Source of the DNA: Paramoeba atlantica
Taxonomy: Eukaryota; Discosea
Reading direction: 5' to 3'
NCBI GenBank assembly: GCA_977017575.1
Contig: CDRNVI010000149.1
Coordinates: 536,670-600,669, forward strand
DNA length: 64,000 nucleotides
The notes below the pieces were generated by a model. That model was not told the DNA's origin. It was given only the letters and a program-made list of their open reading frames with translations, and did not search any database. This document shows positions 26,372-35,698 of the stretch, one piece after another. The position numbers were made by a program, and so were the translations under genes. The number at the start of each line of letters is the position of its first letter. Position 1 is the stretch's first letter.

Positions 26372-26444
26372 GGCTCCATAGCTTAGTTGGTAGAGCGCCA
26401 CCCTCGTAAGGTGGAGGTCATGGGTTCGATTCCCATTGGAGCCT
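26372..26444 (+). tRNA. tRNA-Thr (anticodon CGT)
   Basis: Acceptor GGCTCCA/TGGAGCC, A box TAGCTTAGTTGG, anticodon loop CTCGTAA between CCACC and GGTGG, T arm ATGGGTTCGATTCCCAT, then a T-run. Decodes ACG. No intron. Confidence 0.95.
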
Positions 26445-26945
26445 ATTTTTTTTTTCTTTTCTTTTTCATTTTCTCTTTCTGAAAAAGTCTTTTTCAATTT
26501 ATTTTGAAGAACTGACCTCAGATATTTGTTTTGAGCCTTAAAAAAAAATTAACATCATTTCCACATCTCCCTTGTTCCTTTGTTCTGAACCACCCTCTTT
26601 TGTGATTTGTTTTTTTTTTTTTGAATTGAATGAGAGTGGGTGAATTAAAGAAAAATGAAAAAAAAAGAAAAAAAAAGGATATTTGTTGTTTTTTTGATGA
26701 GTGAATTGTTTTTTGAAGAAAAGGTGGTTGTGTGGTGAAGTTGTAGATGAAAAAAAAGTACCTGCTTTGTCAATTCCCAACTGAAGGATTTCTGACATTA
26801 ATGAATAAAAACCACATTTTTGAATTAACCTTTGGGATTTTCTTGTGTTCCCAGAGCTCTCATCAATCCTGACAGATCAAGTTTCAAACCTTTCTTTCAA
26901 AAAAGCTTTCAATTTTCTGTTGGCTTTTCATATCCTTGCAATAAC

Positions 26946-27155
26946 TGTTGAAATCTGCTGACCGATTTCTTCTTCCTGGATTGATCGCAAAATGACCCAT
27001 TCAGCGAAAACAATTTATTTTCTGGAAAATGGAAATTTCATTTTCCAAGAATTACAAAACACTTTTTATTTTGACCTCATTCATTAAAACATTTTCCAAA
27101 TCCAATTTGATTTGTTCTTTATTCTCTTCTTACCTTTGGCTATGAGACTTTAATA
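26946..27155 (+). mobile_element. 210-bp short inverted-terminus element, copy 1
   Basis: Starts TGTTGAAATCTGC and ends GAGACTTTAATA, so the ends are imperfect inverted repeats (YGTTRAARTC). The direct repeat ATAAC flanks it (26941-26945 and 27156-27160), a 5-bp target duplication. Conserved interior blocks are GGATTGATCGC, TTCAGCGAAAACAATTTATT, AATGGAAATTTCATTTTCC and ACCTTTGGCTATGAGAC. It has no coding capacity. It could be a MITE or a solo LTR of a very small retrotransposon. Confidence 0.85.
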
Positions 27156-27389
27156 ATAACATGAGAACAACCTGATGTTTTGTCTTGCAAAAAGATATGA
27201 GATTGTGGTAACATGGCGACAACCTGTGAGTTTATTGTCAACAAATCAGTCAGTAAATTCCCTGTATTGTATTGTGTTCTTCATGGATTCATTTGCTCCC
27301 AAAGCAAGTAACCAAAAAAAAATAATAACTTTCTCTTTTCTCTTTTTTCCTCCCCAATCTTTTTTTGAATCACTTTCTTTTCAACAAAT

Positions 27390-27470
27390 GGCAATCTAGC
27401 GAAGCGGTCAAACGCGTTAGCTTAAGGCGCTAATCCTTCGGGTTCGTGGGTTCGAATCCCACGGTTGTCA
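27390..27470 (+). tRNA. tRNA-Leu (anticodon AAG)
   Basis: Class II tRNA with a long variable arm (CCTTCGGGTTC). Acceptor GGCAATC/GGTTGTC, anticodon loop TTAAGGC between TTAGC and GCTAA, T arm GTGGGTTCGAATCCCAC. Its D arm text TAGCGAAGCGGTCAAACGCG is shared with the partial tRNA-Leu at the right edge of the window. Confidence 0.95.
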
Positions 27471-27943
27471 ATTTTTTTTTTTGAAACAAAGTTTAAAATG
27501 AAAGACAAAAAGAGGAGGAAGATTTTTTGAGTGGGTGAGAGGTCCATAGTACTTTGAGTGGAGAATTGTGGTGCAAAGTGGTGTAAATCTTGGGGGGCCT
27601 ACCTATTCAGAGCTAACAGTCTATTTCAGAGCTTCTGGGAAGTGCTGTGTTTTTTTGGTAGGGTTATGAATGATTTTTCCTTTGAAAAAAATCACAACTA
27701 CAAATGAGACAAAGAAATGATGGTGGACAACAGATGGTTGGAAAGGGAAAAAATAGGATTCATTGTGTTGAAATCAAGGATTCTACACAATTATTCTCAA
27801 AAAAAAAATTCATTTTAATGTTTTCCACTTTCTTCATTTTTTTGTACAAAGTGATTTTCAATTGCATCATCTCTCTCTCTCTCTCTCTCATTTGCCTCAA
27901 TTTTTTTTTTTGAATCTAAAAAATTGGTTCATTTTTCAGAAAT

Positions 27944-28016
27944 GCTCGTTTAGCTTAATTGGTAGAGCACCGTGCTTATCATACGTAGGTTACAGGTTCG
28001 AGTCCTGTAATGAGCA
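27944..28016 (+). tRNA. tRNA-Ile (anticodon TAT)
   Basis: Acceptor GCTCGTT/AATGAGC, A box TAGCTTAATTGG, T arm ACAGGTTCGAGTCCTGT. The anticodon loop reads CTTATCA, giving TAT for the rare ATA codon. Only four anticodon-stem pairs form (C27 faces T43). Acceptor stem, D arm and the 25 bp upstream are nearly identical to the tRNA-Ile(AAT) at 56476, so this is a diverged copy of that locus. The weak stem leaves open that it is a pseudogene. Confidence 0.75.
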
Positions 28017-28370
28017 ATTTTCTCTTCTTTTTTTTTTTTTTTTGGTTTTGTTCAGTCTCATTTTTTTTTCTTTTTCTTTTTCTCAATTTCTTGTTGTGTT
28101 TTTGTTGTTTCTCTCCCACTTCCCCTTGACCACACACTTTTGGCCCTCAGAAACCACCAAATAAACTGGATTCATTTTAACATTTCCCCACAAAAATAGA
28201 ATAGAAGGTATTTTGCAAACATTCTGCTGGCTGCTCAGTCAACCCTTTTTACTGGTATGATGACTTGCACTCTTTTCAGTTTCTTCTTTGTCATTTTCAT
28301 TTCTCTTCTTTTGACTTCTCTCCTTTAAAATGTCTCTCTCTTTGGTTGGTTATCACTACTTTTCAATCTA

Positions 28371-28457
28371 TCCGGTCATAGCTCAGCTGGTAGAGCGGGA
28401 GACTGTAGCAAGTTGTAGACATCTCTAGGTCACTGGTTCGATTCCGGTTGACCGGAC
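28371..28457 (+). tRNA. tRNA-Tyr (anticodon GTA) with a 12-nt intron
   Basis: Acceptor TCCGGTC/GACCGGA, D arm AGCTCAGCTGGTAGAGC, anticodon loop CTGTAG.A interrupted one base after the anticodon by a 12-nt intron (28409-28420). The T arm is CTGGTTCGATTCCGG-like. Introns at this position are the rule for nuclear tRNA-Tyr. Confidence 0.93.
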
Positions 28458-28900
28458 TTTTTTTTTTCTTTTTGTTTTGTTTTTTTACCTTCTGGCATGG
28501 GTTGGTTTTTTTTCGCTCACCAAAATCAAAAATTCCTCTTTTTATTTTTTTTCTTTTCTTCTCTTTCTTATGAAATATTCAAAAGCATAAATTTCAAGAG
28601 CTCACCATTTGCACAGATAGTCAAAAATTTAGACCCCCAAAATTTTTATTGTTGTTGAGGGAGCTTCAGTGAGATTTGAGATGATTGAACAAGCCAATAA
28701 CTTGGTTGTAAAGAGTACAAATGTAAAGATTCTATTGTTCTTCTTTGTACCACTGTTTTCCTCCTCAATAATATGAACCTCACCCACCATCCTGTTTACA
28801 TTTCCTTGATTCTCTTTCTTTTACTTTCTTTTCTTTTTCTTTTTCCCTTTTTTTGTCACTTTTTTGGTCTCTCTCCCATCTTTCTGGTGATGCTCAAGGA
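28458..28900. other. Intergenic, no gene seen
   Basis: Pol III terminator T-run, then AT-rich DNA without open frames of ordinary composition. Confidence 0.6.
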
Positions 28901-28904
28901 TTGA

Positions 28905-29285
28905 TATCATCGTTTTAGAGGCTTCTTCTTCTGCAAGAGACCCAGAGGCATTTGAATCTTTTCCGAGAGATTGGCAGCATTAATTTTTCCCATAATAACA
29001 TCTACATCTTGGTTAAATGGGAAGAGACCTGTCTTTTGAAAAGCCCTCTCAATCAATTTGGGAGTAAAGACGGATTCCTCAGCATCAAAAAAGCTTGATC
29101 GATTTTATTTTGATCTGGTACACAAGAGAGAAGTCTGATAAACTCAACACAATTCACACGTTTTCGAATAAAGCCCACAAAACAGACATCATCAAGGAGG
29201 CTATGGGAGGTATTGGCAATTAAACTCCAATAATGAGCAGCAAGACATAACAATGGAGACCAGGGTATTGAAGGGCCCACAGATT
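28905..29285 (-). pseudogene. Degenerate pogo/DDE_1-like transposase C-terminal fragment
   Basis: The minus strand encodes, across at least one stop, a stretch with AFQKTGLFPFNQDVDVIMGK near 28990-29060. This resembles the W..(A/T)GL.P.N...V motif that follows the catalytic domain of pogo-like (DDE_1) transposases. It follows a fragment (29053-29280) with a block of hydrophobic and aromatic residues. No N-terminus, triad or terminal repeats are visible. Old remnant. Confidence 0.4.
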
Positions 29286-29299
29286 ACAAAACTTCTTTA

Positions 29300-31935
29300 A
29301 TATTTGGTGATGAAAATCAGTATTGGAGTACGAAAGTTGACTTCACGAAAATTATGAATGGTGATGAATTGAAACCCGAGGAGCTCATGAAGGTGATTCA
29401 CTTTTTGGCTGCTCAGAACAATGACCTCGCAAGTCAGCTGGCGCAGAAGCCAAAGGAGACGAAAGAGTCAGCTTACAAGAACCGTTGAAACTGCAATTAA
29501 AAATGTGGACTTCGCTCATCCAGTGCAAGTCAGCTGGTTTTGCATGAGTGGGGAAAGGTTCCTCGATCAATCAATTTGGCCCAACACTCTGGAATTTGGA
29601 GAACAAATGAAATTTGCAATTGACCTTCCTGCAGGATCATGAGCTCATTGATGGGGACAAATGGAAGCAATTCCTTTGAATCTACTGCGGTCATTGAATG
29701 AGGGATTTGGGAAGGAAAATGTCATCCTGACAGACCAACAACACTTCAATCTTTTTCAAGTTACTGATGAGAAAGTGACAGATGATCAATTCCAAGTGGT
29801 TGCCTCTGAATATCTGCATTTGTACCTCAAGACGAAGAAGACTCCCTTGGAGGCAATGGATGTCAAGGAGGCAATGCGAGATTTTGGGAGAAGATTTGAA
29901 AACCCAATCTTTCAAAATAAATGGGATGAACTCGCGATACGGCAAGAAAAGTGGGATGACCTAGTGCAAATCTTTCTTGCACAAGTTGAGTTTGCTCAGG
30001 CTGTGACTGGTCCTCCGAGTATAAACAAGGTCTCTGTCAGAAGCAGATGAGTATATGAAGATTCAAGAGAAACAAGGGAAGGAGGGTCAAAGGAGACCCC
30101 AAACCTGTTTTCTTTGTGAATGAAATGAGACGGGAGGTGATTAAGTGCTCTGGAAGGGACTACTGCCTCCTCCACAGAAAGAGTGACCATAAGAGCATGG
30201 AATGCCTCTGGTTAAGTGGAGGCTAAGTATGTCAAAGAGAGGAAGATTCCTCTGGAAGGGGACTATCCTTGGTCGAAAGCCATCAGTCAATATGGAGAGC
30301 TGGCAGCCTCGAAATTCAAGTGCTTGACTCTGAACAAGTGGAAAAGAGGAATCTCAAGAAAAAGAGAAAGAGAAAGACCACAAGAAGACAAGGTAAAAAA
30401 GAAGGAAGTTGGAAACTACCCTCCTTTTGATGACCTCCTGAATGGAAAGGTTACTCTTGAAGAACTCAAGGAGAAAAGTGATTGTCTGTCAAATTTTTTT
30501 GGGAGTAGAAAAGAATTTTTAGTCATAATACTGGATAGAAGGATCACAAGAAGGTGATGGTGTCAAGATGACTGAAGAAGGTTTTACAGTCCACATTGGT
30601 GACCTAGTAAGAGACTTGAGTCCTGAAATATGCCAAATAAAAGACAAATTATTCAAAATATACCTTGCATGGTTAATGGAATTACTACACAAGCACTCTG
30701 TGATTCTGGAGCTTGTGGAATAGATGCTGTGTCAAAAACATTTTTGAACAAAGCAACCCCCGAAACAAACTCTGAAGACCTTACAAAGGTATTTGTGTTT
30801 CACTGGCTGATAAATCATCAGTTATGCCAAGGGAGGAAGTTCTCTTGGAGATTGACATTTCTGGAGGAAGAAAAAGGCATTGGTTTGTCGTACTTGACAA
30901 ACTTTCATCAGAGATGTTATCTTTGGAACCCTATTCCTATCAAAAGTCAGTGCTGTCCTCAACTTTGATGAAGGGCAAATTGAGTTTCAACAGTTGATGG
31001 GTATGTGAAGGGAATCTCACATCTCAATTCAAGTTTAATTGTCATGCCAGGCTTGACACACCTGAGATTTGATCATGTGAGACAAATATACGCTGGCTGA
31101 ATTGAGATTATGAATATTGGAAATACCTCATTCTCGCTAAACACATTTATGTCACAGAAGAGGATGCAGAACAAACTATGGCAAAACCTCTTAATAAAAG
31201 ACCAATTGGTGAATGCTTCAAGGAATTGTCGAAAAAACTTCACCAAAAGGAATCAGACAAAGAGAACGACAGCCTCAAGAGGATATTAAAGAGATGGCCA
31301 CGAGAAGAGTCCCACTCAGTGTAATGAAACAAAACCTTTTATATTACATACCCAATCGACGTTACACTGGGAAACATCAAACCCAAAACTGGTCAGCCCA
31401 GATGAATACGTGGCGAATATAAGAGACAATATGTCTGAAATCTTCCAACTGGTCAATGAAAAATGAAGAGAATCCAAGGAATGAAGAGTTGATGACTACA
31501 ATGCCAATCAAAAAACTCAAATCCTATCAGTTGGAGACTGAGTTCTTCACTTAAATCATGGGATAAGAAAAAAAATGAACCGAAAATTCAATCCAAAAGG
31601 ACATATGATTGAAAAGGTCTGGTCACCTCAGACATGTCAGTTAAGGAACCTCAAAACGGGATACATCCTCCCACAACCTATTCATGGAAGTGAATTAAGG
31701 CCATATTACGAAAAGGTTGAAGAGGAAAAAGAACAAAACCTGATCGAAGGAAAAGAACGCCCACCAGGAGATGGACGGAGAAGCCTGAGATTCAGAATTA
31801 TCTCTGAAAGACAATATGATGGATATCAACAATACCGTCTGGAAATCCAACCATCCACTGGAAGAAAAAGACACGAGTGGTGGTATGAAGAAAACCTGGA
31901 AGGTACAAAGGAATTAAAAGATTACCTTTGAGGTG
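29300..31935 (+). pseudogene. Broken Ty3/gypsy-like retrotransposon (gag, protease, integrase tail)
   Basis: Coding fragments lie in order in several frames on the plus strand. A gag-like acidic/helical part spans about 29300-30050 (for example the open frame 29661-30050). A short Cys/His patch (GRDYCLLHRKSDHKSMEC) is near 30150. A retropepsin-like motif ALCDSGACGIDAVS is near 30690-30730. At 31575-31850 a frame resembles the C-terminal tail of gypsy integrases (WSPQTCQLRNLKTGYILPQP, then HGSELRPYY). No reverse transcriptase motif is visible, so the centre is deleted or decayed. There are many stops and shifts. I found no LTR pair. Confidence 0.6.
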
Positions 31936-32329
31936 GGCGGACTGATAACAGACTTGGAAATGGTGAGGTTTTTTACCTGGAAAAGATTTCCTCACAGGAA
32001 CACAGTTAAAAATGGGTGGATTTTCCCTTCAACAAGGTTTTGTTACCCTGGAAAACGATTATTACAATGAATGAATTGACAAAGTCCTTCAACAAATACT
32101 TCAAGCCACTCTGTTTCTCGAATCACTCTCGTCTTTTCTGAAAAGGGGGAGGTGTAAATACATTATCTTTATTTGGATTGACGTTGATTTCATTGAAATG
32201 GATTGCGACTGGCATTGTTGACAACAGGGCTCCTTCTCCTTCACTTCTCCAAACCATTCTGCGATTTCCCAACTCCAATTGATAACTTTCAGTTGCACTC
32301 TCGAACTTTTGAACCCAGAATAAAATACA
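31936..32329. other. Intergenic, no gene seen
   Basis: Mixed sequence between the gypsy remnant and repeat R1 copy 2, without a feature I can name. Confidence 0.5.
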
Positions 32330-33655
32330 ATTTACAACTGGAAAATTCAAAAGAAATTGATTCATGAGGGGGGTGTTTGATGATCTCCTCCAAAATAAAA
32401 TTGGGTTGTTGAAAAAAAAGGTAGGATGTGAAAAGAGGCAAAATAACAGGAAAAAAAAATATTTTCTTTTTTCTGACCAATTCGAAAAAAAAATGCTTTT
32501 ATTAAAGTCAACATCATCTTGCCTTTAATCTTTAATGAGTCTCCCCCCTCTCCTCTCAACTCAAGACCCAAGTCAACATACAATGTTCCCTGCCACCTTC
32601 TGGTAAATCTCTTAAGTTGTGGAATTTTAGAGCCAAATTTTTTTTGAGAAATTCCACAAGTAGATCTGACAAGAAAAAGGATAAAAACAACTCTCTTTTG
32701 TCTGTTTTATTTTTTGGACTGAAAAGAAATTTTACTAAAATATCCTCTTGATTTGAGAGGAGTTCATCATATATCTATATACATAAATGGCAAAATACAA
32801 AAGGAATCCACAAAGAAAGAAAAGAAAGAAAAGAAAAGAAAAGAAAAGAAAAGGAAAAAAGAAAAAACAAGAAAAAGGGGGAAAAAACTAAAAGGAAAAG
32901 ACCCCTCTTAATTTCAACAACAACCAAAAAAACACAAAGTGGTTCCACAAAGCCTCTTTCTCTTTGCTCTTTCTCCTCTTTCCCTCTTTCTCTTTCCCTC
33001 TTTCTCTTTCTCTTTCTCTCTTACCTTTCCCTCTTTCCCTCTTTCTCTTTCCCTCTTTCTCTCTTTCTCTCTTTCTCTCTTTCTTCCTCTCTCTTTCTCT
33101 CTTTCTCTCTCTCTCTTTCTCACTTTCTCTTTCTCTCTTTCTCTCTTTCTCTTTCCCTTTCCCTCTCTCTTTCTCTTTCTCTTGTGCCCAAAACGAAAAC
33201 CGAAAACAAAAAAAAAGCGATTTTTGAGGTTCGTGATTTAGAACCTTAATTTTTCGGGGTGTGGAAAAATGGAAAAAGATCCTCTTGTCGTCTTTTTTTG
33301 CCTCGGTTTTTTTTTTGTTTGTTTTCCTCTCTCCTCTCTCCCTCTCTGCTTTGTTGTTCTCTTTCTTTTTTTTTGTGTTCAACAAAACTTGACATCATTC
33401 ACCATCATGTCTCCTTTCTCTTCTTTTCTTGACCCCCCCACCCCCTTCTTCTCTCTTTTCTGACCTGACATTTTGTCCAACCCCTGAGTGAACAAAACAA
33501 GAGAGAGGTCTTCTTCCTTTTTTTCTTTCTTTTTTCTCTCTTCTCTTTTCTCTTTTTTTTTCCTTCTTCTTCCTTTTCCTTTTTTCCCTCTTTTTTGATC
33601 CTTTCTCTTTTTCTTCTTTTTCTTTTTTTCTTGATTTCTTTTTTTCCATGGTGGT
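32330..33655. repeat. Long dispersed repeat R1, copy 2
   Basis: Same orientation and block order as 640-2285, about 300 bp shorter because the pyrimidine tracts are shorter. It contains an insertion near 32610-32665 absent from copy 1. No gene is conserved between the copies. Confidence 0.75.
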
Positions 33656-33832
33656 TTTTTTCTTTCTTTATCTGTGTTTTGATGCTGTCAAGGTTAATCC
33701 GTTAGCCTGGTTTGGAATCTTTTGGTGTTTTGTTACCTTGAGATAAAAAAAATAATCTGATTTTTGAAGATTATCAGGAATTTATTGCCATTGCTGGGTG
33801 ATTAAAATTTAATCCACCAATTTAATCTCTTC

Positions 33833-33889
33833 TCTTCCTTGGGGAACTCCTTGGGGAACTCCTTGGGGAACTCCTTGGGGAACTCCTTG
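33833..33889. repeat. 12-bp tandem repeat GGGGAACTCCTT
   Basis: Between four and five head-to-tail copies. Its last bases CCTTG form the left target duplication of the neighbouring 210-bp element. On the minus strand it would encode repeated QGVP within the frame of the Crypton-like gene, so it probably expanded inside that gene. Confidence 0.85.
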
Positions 33890-34098
33890 TGTTGAAATCT
33901 GCCGACCAATTTCTTATTCCTGAATTGATCGCGACAAAATGATCGGTTCAGCGAAAACAATTTATTTTCCTGAGAATGGAAATTTCATTTTCCGAGAATT
34001 ACAAAACACTTTTCATTTTGATTTCATTCATTAAAACATTTTCCTAATCCAATTTGATTTGTTCTTGATTCTCTTACCTCTGGCTATGAGACTTTAAC
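33890..34098 (+). mobile_element. 210-bp short inverted-terminus element, copy 2 (split by Element B)
   Basis: Begins TGTTGAAATCTGCC and continues to GACTTTAAC. Its final G is at 38929, on the far side of Element B. With Element B removed, CCTTG flanks it on both sides (33885-33889 and 38930-38934), the 5-bp target duplication seen at copies 1 and 4. Confidence 0.88.
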
Positions 34099-34125
34099 GG
34101 TACAGGCAGCAAAGTTGATAGTTGC
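34099..34125 (+). repeat. Element B left terminal inverted repeat
   Basis: 27 bp identical to the reverse complement of 38893-38919. The dioxygenase start codon lies 470 bp inward, so this end probably also carries its promoter. Confidence 0.95.
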
Positions 34126-34568
34126 GGTTGAGAAAAAGAAGTATTTGATGATGTCATCTTTATCCATAATAAGAGTTGCTGAAAAGTTGCTGGCACAATT
34201 TGATTTATTCCTACTTCCACAAGAAAAATGAATGAAATAGACCAGACCTTATGATATGAGCAGGCGAAAAGTTGTTTTCAAAAGGACTCTTTCAAAGCCA
34301 CAAAAAACACTTTGAAGCACAATTTAATTTAGGGTCCTGAAAATAAAATTTATTCTTTTCAAAGGGGACAATTTTTTTTTCTTTTTTGGTGAAAAAAAAT
34401 AGAAAACTAAATCCCGTGAATTTTTCTTGGAAAAGTTTTCTTTCTGTTTTCTTCTTTCTCTCTCTCTTCTCTCTTTCTTGTCTTTTCTCTCTTTTCTTTG
34501 TCTCTTTCTTTTTTCTGTTTGAAATTTTCATTCTTTTTGGAAAGTTGTAGAAACACAGAAGTTTCACG

Positions 34569-35537
34569 ATGAGTAACAAAGAGGATGAAGTTTCAAACCG
34601 AAAAAGAGGATCATTGAAAACACCAAGAGATCGAGTGGTCTTTACCGAGTCAGAGGAAGATTTGCAACGGGAAACTGCTGATCGTTGTTATATCCACAAC
34701 AAGAATGTGTATGTTGAGGTTCAGACTCGAGATGGAAAAGTGAATCGAGCTCACTTTGTAAAACAGTTTTTTTCTGTGAAAGAAATGGAGATGCTCCACG
34801 AAACTCTTCATTCTTGCGATTATTGGAAAAGAAAAGAGGACAAACGCGGAGATCGTCCTGAAACTATCATGGGAGTGTGGCCTGCTCAAGGCCATTGTAA
34901 CCCTGGGGATCCAACTTATCCAGCTGGATTTGGAGGGAAATATGAAGATAAGCTACAATATCCAATATTGACTCCAGTTTTGGAGAGACTTGGAGAAAAG
35001 GCAACTTTGTTGGTGAAAGAGAAACGACCGGATATCTACAACCTTTTGAAGGGCGAGAACCAATTATGTTCAAATTTTGGCTTGTTTCATTTATTTCTCT
35101 CCCCTCTTGGATTCAGTTTGTTTCACAAGGACTCATTTGATTATGTTGCATTTATTTTTGGAGTCCATGTGAACCCAAATTCGACTGGAGGAGCTCTTGA
35201 AATTGGAGGATCTAAGAGAGCGTTCAATATTAGAGTTGGAGATGTTTTGATGTTGGACTCTGATGCACTTTGGCATGGGAGTCGAGACTATCAGGGTGAT
35301 GAAGACCCTTTCTTTCCTCATGAAGATGATCGTATGGTTGGAATCTTTGTTCTTCACCGAACCTTTTTAAAGTTGCGTGGTGTGGAGTGGGATACAATGT
35401 TGCGTGAAGATTTTGGAAGTCGAACCATCCCGAATGTGAAGGAACCACCAAAAAAAAAAAAAAGAGAATGTCACCTGCAGAAAAGAAGCAAAGAAAGAAG
35501 GAAAATAAAAAATAAAAAACTTTTATTTAAAAAATAA
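34569..35537 (+). CDS. TET/JBP-like 2-oxoglutarate/Fe(II) dioxygenase of Element B
   Basis: Single exon, 322 aa. A basic tail of about 35 residues precedes a region with YVEVQ (about 48-52) that is conserved in the paralog at 46.5 kb. The double-stranded beta-helix core holds the iron ligands H186 and D188 (LFHKDS) and H236 (ALWHGS), with 47 residues between D and the distal H. Between them are the glycine turn GGALEIGGSKRAF and IRVGDVLMLDSD. R255 in EDDRMVGIFVLHR is the likely 2-oxoglutarate ligand. The GG-(x)-L-(x)4-G...F-(x)-(I/L)-R-x-G-D-V-L pattern is that of the TET/JBP family, which oxidises 5-methylcytosine or thymine in DNA. AlkB or prolyl hydroxylase-type enzymes remain possible. 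The C-terminus is Lys-rich, probably a localisation or DNA-binding tail. It converges on the transposase gene. Confidence 0.72.
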   Translation: MSNKEDEVSNRKRGSLKTPRDRVVFTESEEDLQRETADRCYIHNKNVYVEVQTRDGKVNRAHFVKQFFSVKEMEMLHETLHSCDYWKRKEDKRGDRPETIMGVWPAQGHCNPGDPTYPAGFGGKYEDKLQYPILTPVLERLGEKATLLVKEKRPDIYNLLKGENQLCSNFGLFHLFLSPLGFSLFHKDSFDYVAFIFGVHVNPNSTGGALEIGGSKRAFNIRVGDVLMLDSDALWHGSRDYQGDEDPFFPHEDDRMVGIFVLHRTFLKLRGVEWDTMLREDFGSRTIPNVKEPPKKKKRECHLQKRSKERRKIKNKKLLFKK

Positions 35538-35698
35538 ATCTTTGTTCTTCTTCAAACTTTTTTTGTATAATTGATTCAAAATAAATGGAGAACTTGGAAG
35601 AAAAAAAAAGAATAGAAAGAGAATAATGACTTGTGCAGAAAAGAAGGAAAGATAAAAAAAAATTCTCAAAAATAAAAACTTTTATTTCATTTCATTCA

